NCBI RefSeq assembly: GCF_032121415.1
Contig: NZ_CP135079.1
Location: forward strand, 1,674,001-1,738,000
DNA from: Streptomyces parvus
GTDB taxonomy: Bacteria > Actinomycetota > Actinomycetes > Streptomycetales > Streptomycetaceae
DNA length: 64,000 bases
Direction: 5' to 3'
The position numbers were made by a program, and so were the translations under genes. The notes under the pieces are model-generated. The model was not told where the DNA came from and ran no database searches. It worked only from the letters and a program-made list of their open reading frames with translations. How positions within the stretch are numbered: position 1 is the first letter of the stretch; each line of letters begins with the position of its first letter. Below, piece after piece: positions 41,096 to 49,495 of this stretch.

Positions 41096-41176
41096 CCTCA
41101 GACGCCGGAGGGGCTGGAGTGCTGCCTCAATCGCCGGCGGGCTTCGAAGGACGTCCTCAATCGCCGGACGGGCTCG
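41096..41176. repeat. Three tandem-spaced copies of the dispersed intergenic repeat
   Basis: Copies begin at 41096, 41125 and 41155, all with a CCTCA(A/G)(A/T)CGCCGG core and spaced 29-30 bases apart. The third supplies the stop codon and last codons (SPSGD) of the minus-strand gene at 41157. They lie between convergent genes and are probably terminator-like. Confidence 0.7.
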
Positions 41177-41387
41177 GCTTGTCCTCCTCGTGCCATTTCG
41201 GGTCCGTGTCCCACTCCAGGTTGCGGTCGCGTGCGGTGTCCATCGCATGCTGGGCCGCCTCGCGGGAGGCGTAGGGGCCGAAACGGTTCAGCGCCGGGCA
41301 CTCCGGGCCTTCCTCGACCTTCTTGTGCTCCAGGCAGTAGTACCACTCGCCCGGCTTGCCGACCGTGCGCTTCTTGAACAGGGCCAT
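41157..41387 (-). CDS. Small conserved protein of 76 residues
   Basis: ATG 41387 follows AAAGGAGC closely. The sequence reads [20 protein letters not shown], then [20 protein letters not shown] and [12 protein letters not shown], as found in many Streptomyces genomes next to map. The two cysteines and aromatic positions suggest a compact SPOR-like fold, but no function is known. The 3' end runs into a copy of the dispersed repeat, which encodes the last five residues and the stop. Divergent from map. Confidence 0.8.
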   Translation of the reverse strand: MALFKKRTVGKPGEWYYCLEHKKVEEGPECPALNRFGPYASREAAQHAMDTARDRNLEWDTDPKWHEEDKPSPSGD

Positions 41388-41432
41388 CGACGGCTCCTTT
41401 CCTTATCGCCATGGTGCCCCGGGGCCGCTGGT

Positions 41433-41438
41433 TAGACT
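41433..41438 (+). promoter_or_regulatory. -10 box of a leaderless map promoter
   Basis: TAGACT lies seven bases before the map ATG at 41446, and no Shine-Dalgarno sequence is present. The spacing places the transcription start at the A of the start codon. The -35 region is weak. Confidence 0.5.
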
Positions 41439-41445
41439 CGCTGGC

Positions 41446-42303
41446 ATGTCTGGCCAGTCGCTTCTCGTACCAGGGGAGATCACTCCCGTCCGTTCCGTAC
41501 CCGGAAACATCCGGCGTCCCGAGTACGTGGGGAAGCCGGCTCCGACGCCGTACACCGGCCCGGAGGTCCAGGACACCGACACCATCGAGCGGATGCGCAT
41601 CGCGGGCCGTATCGCCGCGCAGGCGATGGAGGAGGCCGCCAAGCACATCGCCCCGGGCGTCACCACGGACCAGCTCGACAAGGTCGCCCACGACTTCATG
41701 GTCGACCACGGCGCATACCCCTCGACGCTCGGCTACCGGGGCTTCCCGAAATCGCTGTGCACCTCGCTGAACGAGGTCATCTGCCACGGCATCCCCGACT
41801 CCACCGTGCTGCGCGACGGCGACATCGTGAACCTGGACGTCACCGCGTACATCAACGGGGTGCACGGCGACAACAACGCCACCTACCTCTGCGGCGACGT
41901 GGACGAGGAGTCCCGGCTGCTGGTCGAGCGCACCCGGGAGTCTCTGAACCGGGCCGTCAAGGCGGTCAGGCCGGGGCGGCAGATCAATGTGATCGGCCGG
42001 GTCATCGAGTCGTACGCCAAGCGCTTCGGTTACGGGGTCGTGCGCGACTTCACCGGGCACGGGATCAACACCTCGTTCCACTCCGGCCTGATCATCCCGC
42101 ACTACGACAGCCCGAACGCCACCACGGTGATGCAGCCGGGGATGACGTTCACCATCGAGCCGATGCTGACGCTCGGCACCCACGAGTACGACCTGTGGGA
42201 GGACGGCTGGACGGTGGTGACGAAGGACCGGAAGCGGACGGCCCAGTTCGAGCACACGCTGGTCGTCACGGAGACCGGAGCGGAGATCCTCACCCTTCCG
42301 TAA
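41446..42303 (+). CDS. map: Type I methionine aminopeptidase
   Basis: Removes the initiator methionine from new proteins, using two metal ions. The 285 residues have the long actinobacterial N-terminal extension (residues 1-45) with a PxxP motif ([12 protein letters not shown]) that could dock on the ribosome. The pita-bread fold then shows ligands [17 protein letters not shown] (two Asp), [11 protein letters not shown] (His), FTIEPML (Glu) and FEHTLVV (Glu). This is a good match in length and order to MetAP1c. It is the first gene right of the MFS gene and just before the heme oxygenase promoter region. Confidence 0.95.
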   Translation: MSGQSLLVPGEITPVRSVPGNIRRPEYVGKPAPTPYTGPEVQDTDTIERMRIAGRIAAQAMEEAAKHIAPGVTTDQLDKVAHDFMVDHGAYPSTLGYRGFPKSLCTSLNEVICHGIPDSTVLRDGDIVNLDVTAYINGVHGDNNATYLCGDVDEESRLLVERTRESLNRAVKAVRPGRQINVIGRVIESYAKRFGYGVVRDFTGHGINTSFHSGLIIPHYDSPNATTVMQPGMTFTIEPMLTLGTHEYDLWEDGWTVVTKDRKRTAQFEHTLVVTETGAEILTLP

Positions 42304-42383
42304 TCACCCCGAACTGTCCGTTATCGGGCCTCCCACTTCCTCGTGGCGTAGTTTTTTACCGACAAGCAGTCGGGAACCAGTTG

Positions 42384-42402
42384 ACTTAGGTAAGCCTAAG
42401 TA
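42384..42402 (+). promoter_or_regulatory. Iron box (DmdR/IdeR type) at the heme oxygenase promoter
   Basis: ACTTAGGTAAGCCTAAGTA is an imperfect palindrome closely matching the DtxR-family consensus TTAGGTTAGGCTAACCTAA. It overlaps a TTGACT (-35) at 42381-42386, so a bound iron-repressor would block RNA polymerase. Confidence 0.8.
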
Positions 42403-42509
42403 GGAGGATCGGCGTACCGGCGCGCGCCGCCGCACCGTCGCGGCGCCCGCCTGCCGATATGTCCGTCTCTTTCTGGACTTCCCGTCCCCTCGGTCCCCGG
42501 AGGCCCGCC

Positions 42510-43175
42510 TTGGACGCAACCGCCACCGTCACTCCCTTCTCGACGCTCATCCGCACCGCGTCGCACGAGCAGCACACCGAGGCCGAGACCTCGACCTTCA
42601 TGAGTGACCTTCTCGGCGGGCGGCTGGGAGTGGACGCGTACACGCGCTACACCGAGCAGCTGTGGTTCGTGTACCGGGCGCTGGAGGAGGGCGCGGAGGC
42701 CCTGCGCGAGGACCCGGTCGCCGGTCCGTTCATACAGCCCGAGCTGATGCGCTCCGCCGAGCTGGAGCGCGACCTGGCGCATCTGCGGGGGGCCGACTGG
42801 CGCGAGGGTCTTGAGCCGCTGCCCGCCACCGCGGCGTACGCGGCCCGGGTCGCGGAGTGCGCGCGCACCTGGCCCGCCGGTTACATCGCCCACCACTACA
42901 CCCGCTACCTGGGCGATCTGTCGGGCGGTCAGATCATCCGCGACAAGGCGGAGAAGACCTGGGGCTTCGAGCGCAGGGGCGACGGCGTCCGGTTCTACGT
43001 CTTCGAGCAGATCACCAACCCGGCCGCCTTCAAGCGGGGTTACCGCGAGCTGCTGGACGCGGTGAACGCGGACGACCTGGAGAAGCAGCGCATCGTCGAG
43101 GAGTGCAAGCGCGCCTTCGCGCTGAACACCGCGGTCTTCCACGAGCTGGGCGAGGTCTTCCCGCTCAGCGCCTAG
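42510..43175 (+). CDS. hmuO: Biliverdin-producing heme oxygenase
   Basis: Opens the heme ring to give biliverdin, CO and free iron. The protein has 221 residues. The proximal heme ligand is in ASHEQHTEAE near residue 20, and the distal helix carries the glycine-rich YLGDLSGGQIIR near residue 137. The start is taken as TTG 42510 because CCCGGAGG lies six bases before it; an ATG at 42459 lacks any ribosome-binding site. The iron box upstream and the transport genes at 43993-50331 place it as the iron-release step of heme use. Confidence 0.93.
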   Translation: MDATATVTPFSTLIRTASHEQHTEAETSTFMSDLLGGRLGVDAYTRYTEQLWFVYRALEEGAEALREDPVAGPFIQPELMRSAELERDLAHLRGADWREGLEPLPATAAYAARVAECARTWPAGYIAHHYTRYLGDLSGGQIIRDKAEKTWGFERRGDGVRFYVFEQITNPAAFKRGYRELLDAVNADDLEKQRIVEECKRAFALNTAVFHELGEVFPLSA

Positions 43176-43201
43176 GCGTACGGCCCGTCGCCGCCCCGGG
43201 T

Positions 43202-43879
43202 TCAGCCCCGGGCGGCCATCAGGACGCGGCCCCCGACCTCCACCGTGCCGTCCGGCGCGGGCGCGGTGAGGATCTGGGAGCCGCGTCCCTGTGTGATGTT
43301 CAGGGCCCGGCCGAGGTGGGCGCTCAGCAGCATGGCGGCGGCGCCCGTCGCCTCGTCCTCGACGATCCCCCTCTCCTCGCCCCGCCTCGGGAACGCCCGT
43401 GCCCGGACCCGTCCAGCCGCCTCGTCCTCCCAGGCCCAGGCGTAGAGCCACCCCTCGCCGGGCGGCGGTCCCGGCAGCGCCTCGATCTCGGCGGCGCTCG
43501 CGTACTGCTGGAGCGTGCGCGGCGGGGCCCACTCCGGGCGGGCGGTGATCCAGGTGAACTCGCCGTCCTGGCGCGCGAACACGTCCCCGACGGCCAGTTC
43601 CAGGACCTCCAGGTCGAGCAGCCAGGCGGCGCCGACCAGCGGGTGTCCGGCGAACGGCAGCCGGAGGCCCGGGGTGTGGATGTCCACCCGGCCGCGCTCC
43701 GGGTCGTCGACGAACACGGTCTCGCTGAAGCCCAGTTGCCGGGTCAGCCGCTGCCGGGACGCCTCGTCGGGGTGGCCGCTTCCGTCGCGTACGACGCCGA
43801 GGGCGTTGCCGTACCGGCCGTCGGGTCCGCAGAACACCCGCAGGACGTCGATGCCCCGGGGTACGTCGTAGTCGTTCAC
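43202..43879 (-). CDS. PhzF-family protein
   Basis: Isomerase-like protein of 225 residues with the PhzF double hot-dog plan. It has GNALGVVRD near the start, the motif LPFAGHPLVGAAWLL, and the C-terminal EDEATGAAAMLLSA. The phenazine enzyme and its relatives act as isomerases or epimerases; the natural substrate of this group is unknown. The start is uncertain. GTG 43879 has no ribosome-binding site but lies six bases after TTGAAT, which could be the -10 of a leaderless transcript. It is convergent with hmuO and breaks the heme island without an obvious link to it. Confidence 0.8.
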   Translation of the reverse strand: MNDYDVPRGIDVLRVFCGPDGRYGNALGVVRDGSGHPDEASRQRLTRQLGFSETVFVDDPERGRVDIHTPGLRLPFAGHPLVGAAWLLDLEVLELAVGDVFARQDGEFTWITARPEWAPPRTLQQYASAAEIEALPGPPPGEGWLYAWAWEDEAAGRVRARAFPRRGEERGIVEDEATGAAAMLLSAHLGRALNITQGRGSQILTAPAPDGTVEVGGRVLMAARG

Positions 43880-43992
43880 CAGGGCATTCAAGCACTGCCG
43901 GGCGCCGGGGCGGGAAACGAGCGGTAAGGGCCGCGGGGCCGTGCCGGCGGGCACAGCTGCCGCCGGTACGGCCCCGGGGATGTGCGGGTGCG

Positions 43993-45609
43993 TCAGGCGG
44001 TGGTGTCGCGGCGGCGGCGCGCCGCGATCACGACACCGGCGCCGGCCGCCACGACGACGCCGGAGGCGGCGATCAGGGCGCCGGCCGGGAGGCCGGAGCC
44101 GGTGGCCGCCAGGGAGCCGGAGCCGCCGACCGAACCGCCGGTGGAGCCGCCGCCGACCGTGGAGCCGCCGGTGGTCGAACCGCCCGCCGTGGAGCCGCCG
44201 GTGGAGCCCGCCCCGCCCGTGGAGCCGGAACCGCCGGTGGAGCCGCCCGGGAGCCGGGCGTCCTTGTCGAGGGAGACCGCGACGTTCAGCGCGTCGAGGG
44301 CCTCGCCCTTCCGGTAGAAGCCGCCGAACGCCTTCGCGCCGTCCGTGGTCAGCGTCGCGGGGACGTCTCTGAGGTTCACGATGCCGCCCTTGGCGGCGAG
44401 CGCGCCGGCGGGCACCTTCAGGTCGGCCAAGGACAGGGCGGTGAACTCGCTGACCTTGCCGGACTTCTGGTCCTTGGAGGAGACGTCGGCGAGGAGCGTG
44501 CCGGAGGTGCCCTCGATGTCGACCTTCAGGTTGCTGAGGGAGAGGTCCAGGACGTACTCGCCCTTGGTCTCGTGGCCGAGGAAGCGCACCTTGCCCTTGA
44601 ACGCGGCGTCGAGGGTGTTCTTGTCGGCGTCGAGGAGGCCGGTCGCCCTGGTGAAGCGGTAGCCGTCACCGTCGGCGGACGCGCCGTCGCTCGTCACGAT
44701 CTTGCCGTGGGCGATCGGGCCGACCACGTAGTCGCGGAACTGCTGCCTGACGCCCCAGTCGAGGGTGCCGTCGACGACCGGGCCACTGACGGGCGCGGCG
44801 GTCTGGGAGGCGGTCGGGGTCGGGTCGCCGCCCGGGTCCTTGGTCGGGTCCGCGCTCGGGTCCGCGCTCGGGTCCGCGGAGGGATCCTTGCTCGGGTCCT
44901 TGGTCGGGTCCGGGTCCTTCGTCGGGTCCTTGGTCGGGTCGTCCGACGGGGACGGGCTCGGCGCCGCGGTCCTGAGCGACAGTGTCGCCGGGTCGAGTTC
45001 GGCGCCTTCCTGGTAGAAGCCGGCGAAGGCCTCCGAGCCCTCGGCGGTCAGCTTGGCCGGAATGCCGGTGAGGACCGTCTCGCCGCCCGCACCCCGGCCC
45101 CGCTCGGCGGCGGTCATGTCGAGCACGGCGATGGGGGCGTCGTCCTTGGTGACGACGGTGCCGTCCGTCTTCTTGCTGGTGAAGTCTGCGGTGATGGTGC
45201 CGGTCCCGGTGCCCGAGGCGACCTTGATGTCGCTCAGCCGGACATCGAGCACACCGTGGTGGCCCTCGAACCGGACGCCACCCTCGAACGCGGCCAGGGA
45301 TTCGTGCGTCCCCACGTCGTACGAGCCCTTGGCACCGGTGAAGGTGAACACACCGTTGCCGTCGGCCTGCCGGGCGCCGTCGGTGACGGTGATCTTGCCC
45401 TGCGCGATGGGGCTGACGAGGTACTTGCGGAAGGACTCCTTGACGCCCCAGTCCAGGGTGCCGTCCACGATCTCCAGCTTCGGCCCGGCGGCGGGCCCCG
45501 CCGCCGGGGAGCCGGCGGCGAGGGCCGGGAGGGCGAAGGCGGTGGCGCCGAGGGCGGCGGCCGTGGCGACGGCCGCGGCAAGGGTTGTGGGGCGGCGGGT
45601 TGCTGCCAT
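43993..45609 (-). CDS. Cell-wall-anchored HtaA-domain heme-binding protein with LAxTG signal
   Basis: Surface protein of 538 residues. A signal peptide ends near residue 31 (ALPALA). Two HtaA domains follow (about 45-205 and 275-430). Each opens with DGTLDWGV and contains the conserved Tyr (FRKY, FRDY), His (EGHHG, LGHET) and second Tyr (GFYQEG, GFYRKG) that bind heme in corynebacterial HtaA. Between them lies a DPTKDP-like repeat linker. The C-terminus has a GGSTGGS-rich stalk, SLAATGSG (LAxTG sortase-E signal), a membrane helix and RRRR. ATG 45609 follows AGGAG. It is 90 bp behind htaA on the same strand, so probably one operon. Confidence 0.9.
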   Translation of the reverse strand: MAATRRPTTLAAAVATAAALGATAFALPALAAGSPAAGPAAGPKLEIVDGTLDWGVKESFRKYLVSPIAQGKITVTDGARQADGNGVFTFTGAKGSYDVGTHESLAAFEGGVRFEGHHGVLDVRLSDIKVASGTGTGTITADFTSKKTDGTVVTKDDAPIAVLDMTAAERGRGAGGETVLTGIPAKLTAEGSEAFAGFYQEGAELDPATLSLRTAAPSPSPSDDPTKDPTKDPDPTKDPSKDPSADPSADPSADPTKDPGGDPTPTASQTAAPVSGPVVDGTLDWGVRQQFRDYVVGPIAHGKIVTSDGASADGDGYRFTRATGLLDADKNTLDAAFKGKVRFLGHETKGEYVLDLSLSNLKVDIEGTSGTLLADVSSKDQKSGKVSEFTALSLADLKVPAGALAAKGGIVNLRDVPATLTTDGAKAFGGFYRKGEALDALNVAVSLDKDARLPGGSTGGSGSTGGAGSTGGSTAGGSTTGGSTVGGGSTGGSVGGSGSLAATGSGLPAGALIAASGVVVAAGAGVVIAARRRRDTTA

Positions 45610-45699
45610 GTCGGTGTGTCTCCTAAGGGGACCGGGGGCGGTAGAGAAGCGTGGGGGGAGGGGTGAGGATCCATAAGGCACGCATGGGGGATGCCGGGG

Positions 45700-47169
45700 T
45701 CAGGAAGTCTGCGGGGCGTCGGGGGTCGCGGAGGCGTCGGCGGCCTCGGGGGCCGGCCGCGCTGACCGGCGGCGCAGGGCGAGGAACGCCGCAACCGCTC
45801 CGAGGAGGAGCAGCGCACCGCCGCCGATGGCCGCCCGGGCGCCGGCGCCCGGGCCGGAGCCGGAGGAGGCGCCCGCCGGTGCGGCGGAGGGCTCCCCGGC
45901 GGCCTTCTTCGTGGGCTCGGCGGCCGCGGTCGGCTCGCTGCCGAGGTCGGGCAGGGCGGGCAGCCGGGCCTGGTCGTCGACGGTCACGGCGAGCGAGACC
46001 GGGTCCATCGCCGTACCCGCCTTGTACAGGGAGCCGAACGCCCCGGAGCCTTCGGCGGTGAGGGTGGCGGGGGCTTCGGTGAGGGCGGCGAGGCCGTTCT
46101 TCGGAGCGAAGCCCTTCGCGGCGAAGGTGACGACCGGGACGTTCTCGGTGGTCCTGCCCTCGCTGGTGACGTCGGCGGAGAGGGTGCCTTCGCCCTCGGT
46201 GACGGCGACGGTGACGGCGGAGAACTTCAGGTCGAGGCCATGGGCGCCGGTGAAGCGGATGCTGCCGCTGAACTCGGCGTCCAGCGTCCGCTTCTTCGCG
46301 TCGTACGTTCCCTTGCCCTGCGGGAAGCGGAACAGGGCCCCGCCGTCCTCGGCGCCGTCGGCGAGCGTCCACGCGCCCTGGCCGATGGAGCCGGTGACGT
46401 ACTCGCGGAAGGTGCGGCGTACGCCCCAGTCGACAGCGGCGTCCTCGAAGCGGCCCGCCTTCTCCTTGTCCTTCTTCGGCTGGTCCTTCTTCTCGCCGCC
46501 GTCCTTCTTCTCGTCCGGGGCGGTCCGCTTCGGCTGGGCGGCGGCGCCCTCGGTGTCGACGGAGAGGCTGACCGGGTCGAGCGGGGTGCCCTCGGTGTAG
46601 TAGCCGGCGAAGGCGGAGGCGCCCTCGGCGGTCAGCGTGGTGGGGACGCCGGTGAGGGCGATCGGGGTGGACCCGCCCTTCATGTCGATACCGCCGAGAC
46701 CGAGCTTGGCCAGGGGCACTTGGGAGCGGTTGGAGACCTTGCCGGTCCCCCGCTCCTTGCTGACCATGTCCGCGTGGAGCATGCCGCTGCCGCCGCTGAT
46801 GCGGATCGTGGGGCGGCTGATCGTGAGGTCCAGCTCGTTGCCGCCGTCGGCCTTCTTGTGGCCGGTGAAGTGCACGCCGCCGGAGAAGGCGGAGTTGAAC
46901 GCCCCGGAGTCCGGGTCGTAGGAGCCGGTCGCCGAGTGGAAGCGGAACTGGCTGCCGCCGACCGTGGCCGCGCCGCCGGTCAGGCTCCAACTGCCGTTCG
47001 CTATGGGCCCGGTGACATAGCTCTGGAAGGAGGCCTTGATGCCCCAGTCCAACCGCCCGCCCTGCACCGTGCGGCTTGCCGCTTGCGCGGTGGCGGCGGG
47101 GAGCAGGGCTCCCAGCAGTACCGCGAGGAGCGCGACGGCGAGTGCGCGGCTGGATCTGGACGACGGCAT
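45700..47169 (-). CDS. htaA: Membrane-anchored HtaA-domain heme-binding protein
   Basis: Exported protein of 489 residues. A signal peptide (LLAVLLGALLPAATAQA) is followed by two HtaA domains (about 33-205 and 240-400), a proline/alanine linker and a C-terminal helix with RRR stop-transfer. Each domain has DWGIKASFQSY or DWGVRRTFREY, followed by FTGHKK or FTGAHG and GYYTEG or SLYKAG. The linker between the domains is lysine-rich (KKDGGEKKDQPKKDKEK), so the charge pattern differs from the LAxTG paralog. It lacks a sortase signal. The divergent partner is hmuT, across an iron box. Confidence 0.9.
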   Translation of the reverse strand: MPSSRSSRALAVALLAVLLGALLPAATAQAASRTVQGGRLDWGIKASFQSYVTGPIANGSWSLTGGAATVGGSQFRFHSATGSYDPDSGAFNSAFSGGVHFTGHKKADGGNELDLTISRPTIRISGGSGMLHADMVSKERGTGKVSNRSQVPLAKLGLGGIDMKGGSTPIALTGVPTTLTAEGASAFAGYYTEGTPLDPVSLSVDTEGAAAQPKRTAPDEKKDGGEKKDQPKKDKEKAGRFEDAAVDWGVRRTFREYVTGSIGQGAWTLADGAEDGGALFRFPQGKGTYDAKKRTLDAEFSGSIRFTGAHGLDLKFSAVTVAVTEGEGTLSADVTSEGRTTENVPVVTFAAKGFAPKNGLAALTEAPATLTAEGSGAFGSLYKAGTAMDPVSLAVTVDDQARLPALPDLGSEPTAAAEPTKKAAGEPSAAPAGASSGSGPGAGARAAIGGGALLLLGAVAAFLALRRRSARPAPEAADASATPDAPQTS

Positions 47170-47194
47170 GACGGACCCTCCGAGGACTGGCTAC

Positions 47195-47213
47195 ACAGGT
47201 AAGGCTAACCTAA
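47195..47213. promoter_or_regulatory. Iron box in the htaA/hmuT divergent region
   Basis: ACAGGTAAGGCTAACCTAA matches the DtxR/DmdR consensus at 16 of 19 positions. Located 26 bp upstream of the htaA start and 90 bp before hmuT, it can serve both directions. Confidence 0.8.
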
Positions 47214-47303
47214 GCTATCCCCAGCCCGAGCCGGAACCCTTCCGGTCACGCCGTTACGGCGAACGGCCCATCGCACGCCGCAGAACGACAGGACGGTGCC
47301 CCA

Positions 47304-48374
47304 GTGCGCATCTCGCAGGACTTCGCCCCGACGGGCCCGGACGCCGCGACGACGGCCCGCCGTCGCCCGGCCCGGGGCAGGGCTGCCGCCGCGCTCGCCC
47401 TCGCCCTGGTCCTGACCGGCTGCGGCGGCGGAGGCGATGCGGCACCGAAGTCCGCGTCCGCCAGGAGCTCCGCCGACGCGGACCGGGTCGAGCCGCTGGC
47501 CGGCGCGCCGAAGCCGAAGCTGCCGGTGACGGTCGACTCGGCCGACGGCGAGAAGGTCACGATCGGCTCCACCGACCGGATCGTGCCGCTGACGGGGTCG
47601 CTCAGCGAGATCGTCTTCACCCTCGGGCTCGGCGAGCAGGTCGTCGCCCGGGACATCACCGCCACCTTCGAACAGGCTGCGAGACTCCCGGTGGTGACCC
47701 GGGCCCACGACGTCTCGGCGGAGAGCGTGCTCTCCCTGAAGCCGACGATCGTGCTGGCCGACACCACCACAGGCCCGTCCGAGGCCATCGACCAGATCCG
47801 GGACGCGGGCATCCCGCTGCTCGTCGTCGAACCCGCCCAGGGGCTCGACGACGTGGGCCGCCGGATCGACACCGTCGCCGAGGCCCTCGGCGTACCCTCG
47901 GCCGGGGCGGAGCTCAAGGAGCGCACCGAGAAGCGGATCGCCGAGGTCCAGAAGACCGTCCCGGACCACACCGACGGCGAGAAGCCCCGGGTCGCCTTCC
48001 TCTATCTGCGCGGTTCGGCCTCCGTCTATCTGCTGGGCGGCGCGGAGTCCGGGGCCGGTTCGCTGCTGGAGGCGGCGGGCGCGGTCGACGCCGGGAAGGA
48101 ATCCGGGCTGGACAAGGACTTCACCGCCATCACCAGCGAGGCCCTCGCCAAGGCCGCCCCGGACGCGATCCTGTTGATGACCAAGGGGTTCGAGTCGGTC
48201 GGCGGGATGGACGGACTGGTGAGGATCCCGGGGATCGCGGAGACCCCGGCCGGAATGGACCGCCGGGTCGTCACGGTCGACGACGGCGTGCTGCTGAACT
48301 ACGGGCCGCGTACCGACCGGGTGCTCACCGAGATCGTCGAGCAGCTGTACGCGAAGGGCGGGAAGGGCCGGTGA
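47304..48374 (+). CDS. hmuT: Heme ABC transporter substrate-binding lipoprotein HmuT
   Basis: Extracytoplasmic binding protein of 356 residues, GTG start, AGGA 11 bases upstream. An unusually long basic N-region precedes the hydrophobic stretch and LTGC lipobox, Cys at residue 40. Two Rossmann-like lobes of the TroA/BtuF fold follow: VPLTGSLSEIVFTLGLGEQV, LSLKPTIVLADTTTG and VAFLYLRGSASVYLLGG. Axial heme ligands in this family are a His and a Tyr, one of which could be in AHDVSAE or LYLRGS. It should receive heme from the HtaA proteins. Confidence 0.92.
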   Translation: MRISQDFAPTGPDAATTARRRPARGRAAAALALALVLTGCGGGGDAAPKSASARSSADADRVEPLAGAPKPKLPVTVDSADGEKVTIGSTDRIVPLTGSLSEIVFTLGLGEQVVARDITATFEQAARLPVVTRAHDVSAESVLSLKPTIVLADTTTGPSEAIDQIRDAGIPLLVVEPAQGLDDVGRRIDTVAEALGVPSAGAELKERTEKRIAEVQKTVPDHTDGEKPRVAFLYLRGSASVYLLGGAESGAGSLLEAAGAVDAGKESGLDKDFTAITSEALAKAAPDAILLMTKGFESVGGMDGLVRIPGIAETPAGMDRRVVTVDDGVLLNYGPRTDRVLTEIVEQLYAKGGKGR

Positions 48375-49495
48375 CCACCTCGTACCAGGAACGCACCGGG
48401 CCCGTGGAGAAGTCCGCGAGCGGACCGGCGGAGGGCGTCGCCCCCGAGGCCCCCGGCGCCACGTCCCCGCGCAGGAAGGCGTATCTGCTCACTCTGGGGC
48501 TCTCGCTCGCCCTGCTCGCCGGCTGTCTGCTGTCGGCGGCGATCGGCGCGTACAGCATCCCGCTCGGGGACGTCCTGTCCTCCGTACAGCACCGGATCGG
48601 GCTCGGCGGGCAGGCGCTGGACCGGGTCGGCGAGAGCGTTCTGTGGAACGTGCGGCTCCCCCGGGTCGCCCTCGCGGTACTCGTCGGCGCGTCGCTCGGC
48701 TGCGCGGGCGCCCTGATGCAGGGCGTGTTCGGCAATCCGCTCGCCGAACCCGGCGTGATCGGGATCTCGGCGGGCGCGGCGGTCGGCGCGGTCGCCTCGA
48801 TCGCGCTCGGCCTGACCTTCTTCGGCAACTGGACCATCACCGTCTTCGCGTTCCTCGCGGGGCTGGCGACCGTGCTGCTCGTCTACGCGCTGTCGCGCTC
48901 CGGCGGCCGGACCGAGGTGGTGACGCTGATCCTCACCGGTATCGCCGTCAACGCCTTCGCGGGCGCGCTGATCGGGCTCTTCATCTTCTTCGCGGACAAC
49001 GCGCAGATCACCCAGATCACCTTCTGGCAGCTCGGTTCGCTCTCCCAGGCGACCTGGCCCAAGGTGCTGGCCGTGCTGCCGTGCGCGCTGGCCGGGCTGC
49101 TCATCGCCCCGTTCCACTCCCGCAAGCTGGACCTGCTGGCCCTCGGCGAGCGGCCCGCCCGGCACCTGGGCGTGGACGTGGAGCGGCTGCGGATCGTGCT
49201 GGTGCTGGTGGTGGCGCTGCTGACGGCCGCCGCGGTCGCCGTGGCCGGGATCATCTCCTTCGTCGGGCTGCTCGTCCCGCATCTGCTGCGGATGGCGAAC
49301 GGCCCGGGCCACCGCTTCCTCGTCCCGGGCAGCGCGCTCGGCGGCGCCCTGGTCCTGGTGGCGGGTGACCTCGCGGCCCGGACGGTGGCAGCCCCGGCCG
49401 AACTGCCGCTCGGGGTGCTGACCGCGCTCTTCGGCAGCCCGTTCTTCTTCTGGCTGCTGCGCAGGACCCGTCGTAAGCAAGGTGGTTGGGCATGA
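48371..49495 (+). CDS. hmuU: Heme ABC transporter permease HmuU
   Basis: FecCD-type permease of 374 residues with about ten helices. Characteristic segments are RLPRVALAVLVGASLGCAGA, the EPGVIGISAGAAVGAV loop and GIISFVGLLVPHLLRM followed by PLGVLTALFGSPFFFWLL. An N-terminal cytoplasmic extension of about 35 residues is present. GTG start overlaps the hmuT stop (GTGA). Works as a dimer with HmuV. Confidence 0.94.
   Translation: MTTSYQERTGPVEKSASGPAEGVAPEAPGATSPRRKAYLLTLGLSLALLAGCLLSAAIGAYSIPLGDVLSSVQHRIGLGGQALDRVGESVLWNVRLPRVALAVLVGASLGCAGALMQGVFGNPLAEPGVIGISAGAAVGAVASIALGLTFFGNWTITVFAFLAGLATVLLVYALSRSGGRTEVVTLILTGIAVNAFAGALIGLFIFFADNAQITQITFWQLGSLSQATWPKVLAVLPCALAGLLIAPFHSRKLDLLALGERPARHLGVDVERLRIVLVLVVALLTAAAVAVAGIISFVGLLVPHLLRMANGPGHRFLVPGSALGGALVLVAGDLAARTVAAPAELPLGVLTALFGSPFFFWLLRRTRRKQGGWA

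Noticed and set aside
44100..44260. Repeated GGSTGGS-coding DNA as a possible CRISPR-like array
   Set aside because: Units are short, in frame and unspaced; they encode the stalk of the LAxTG protein.
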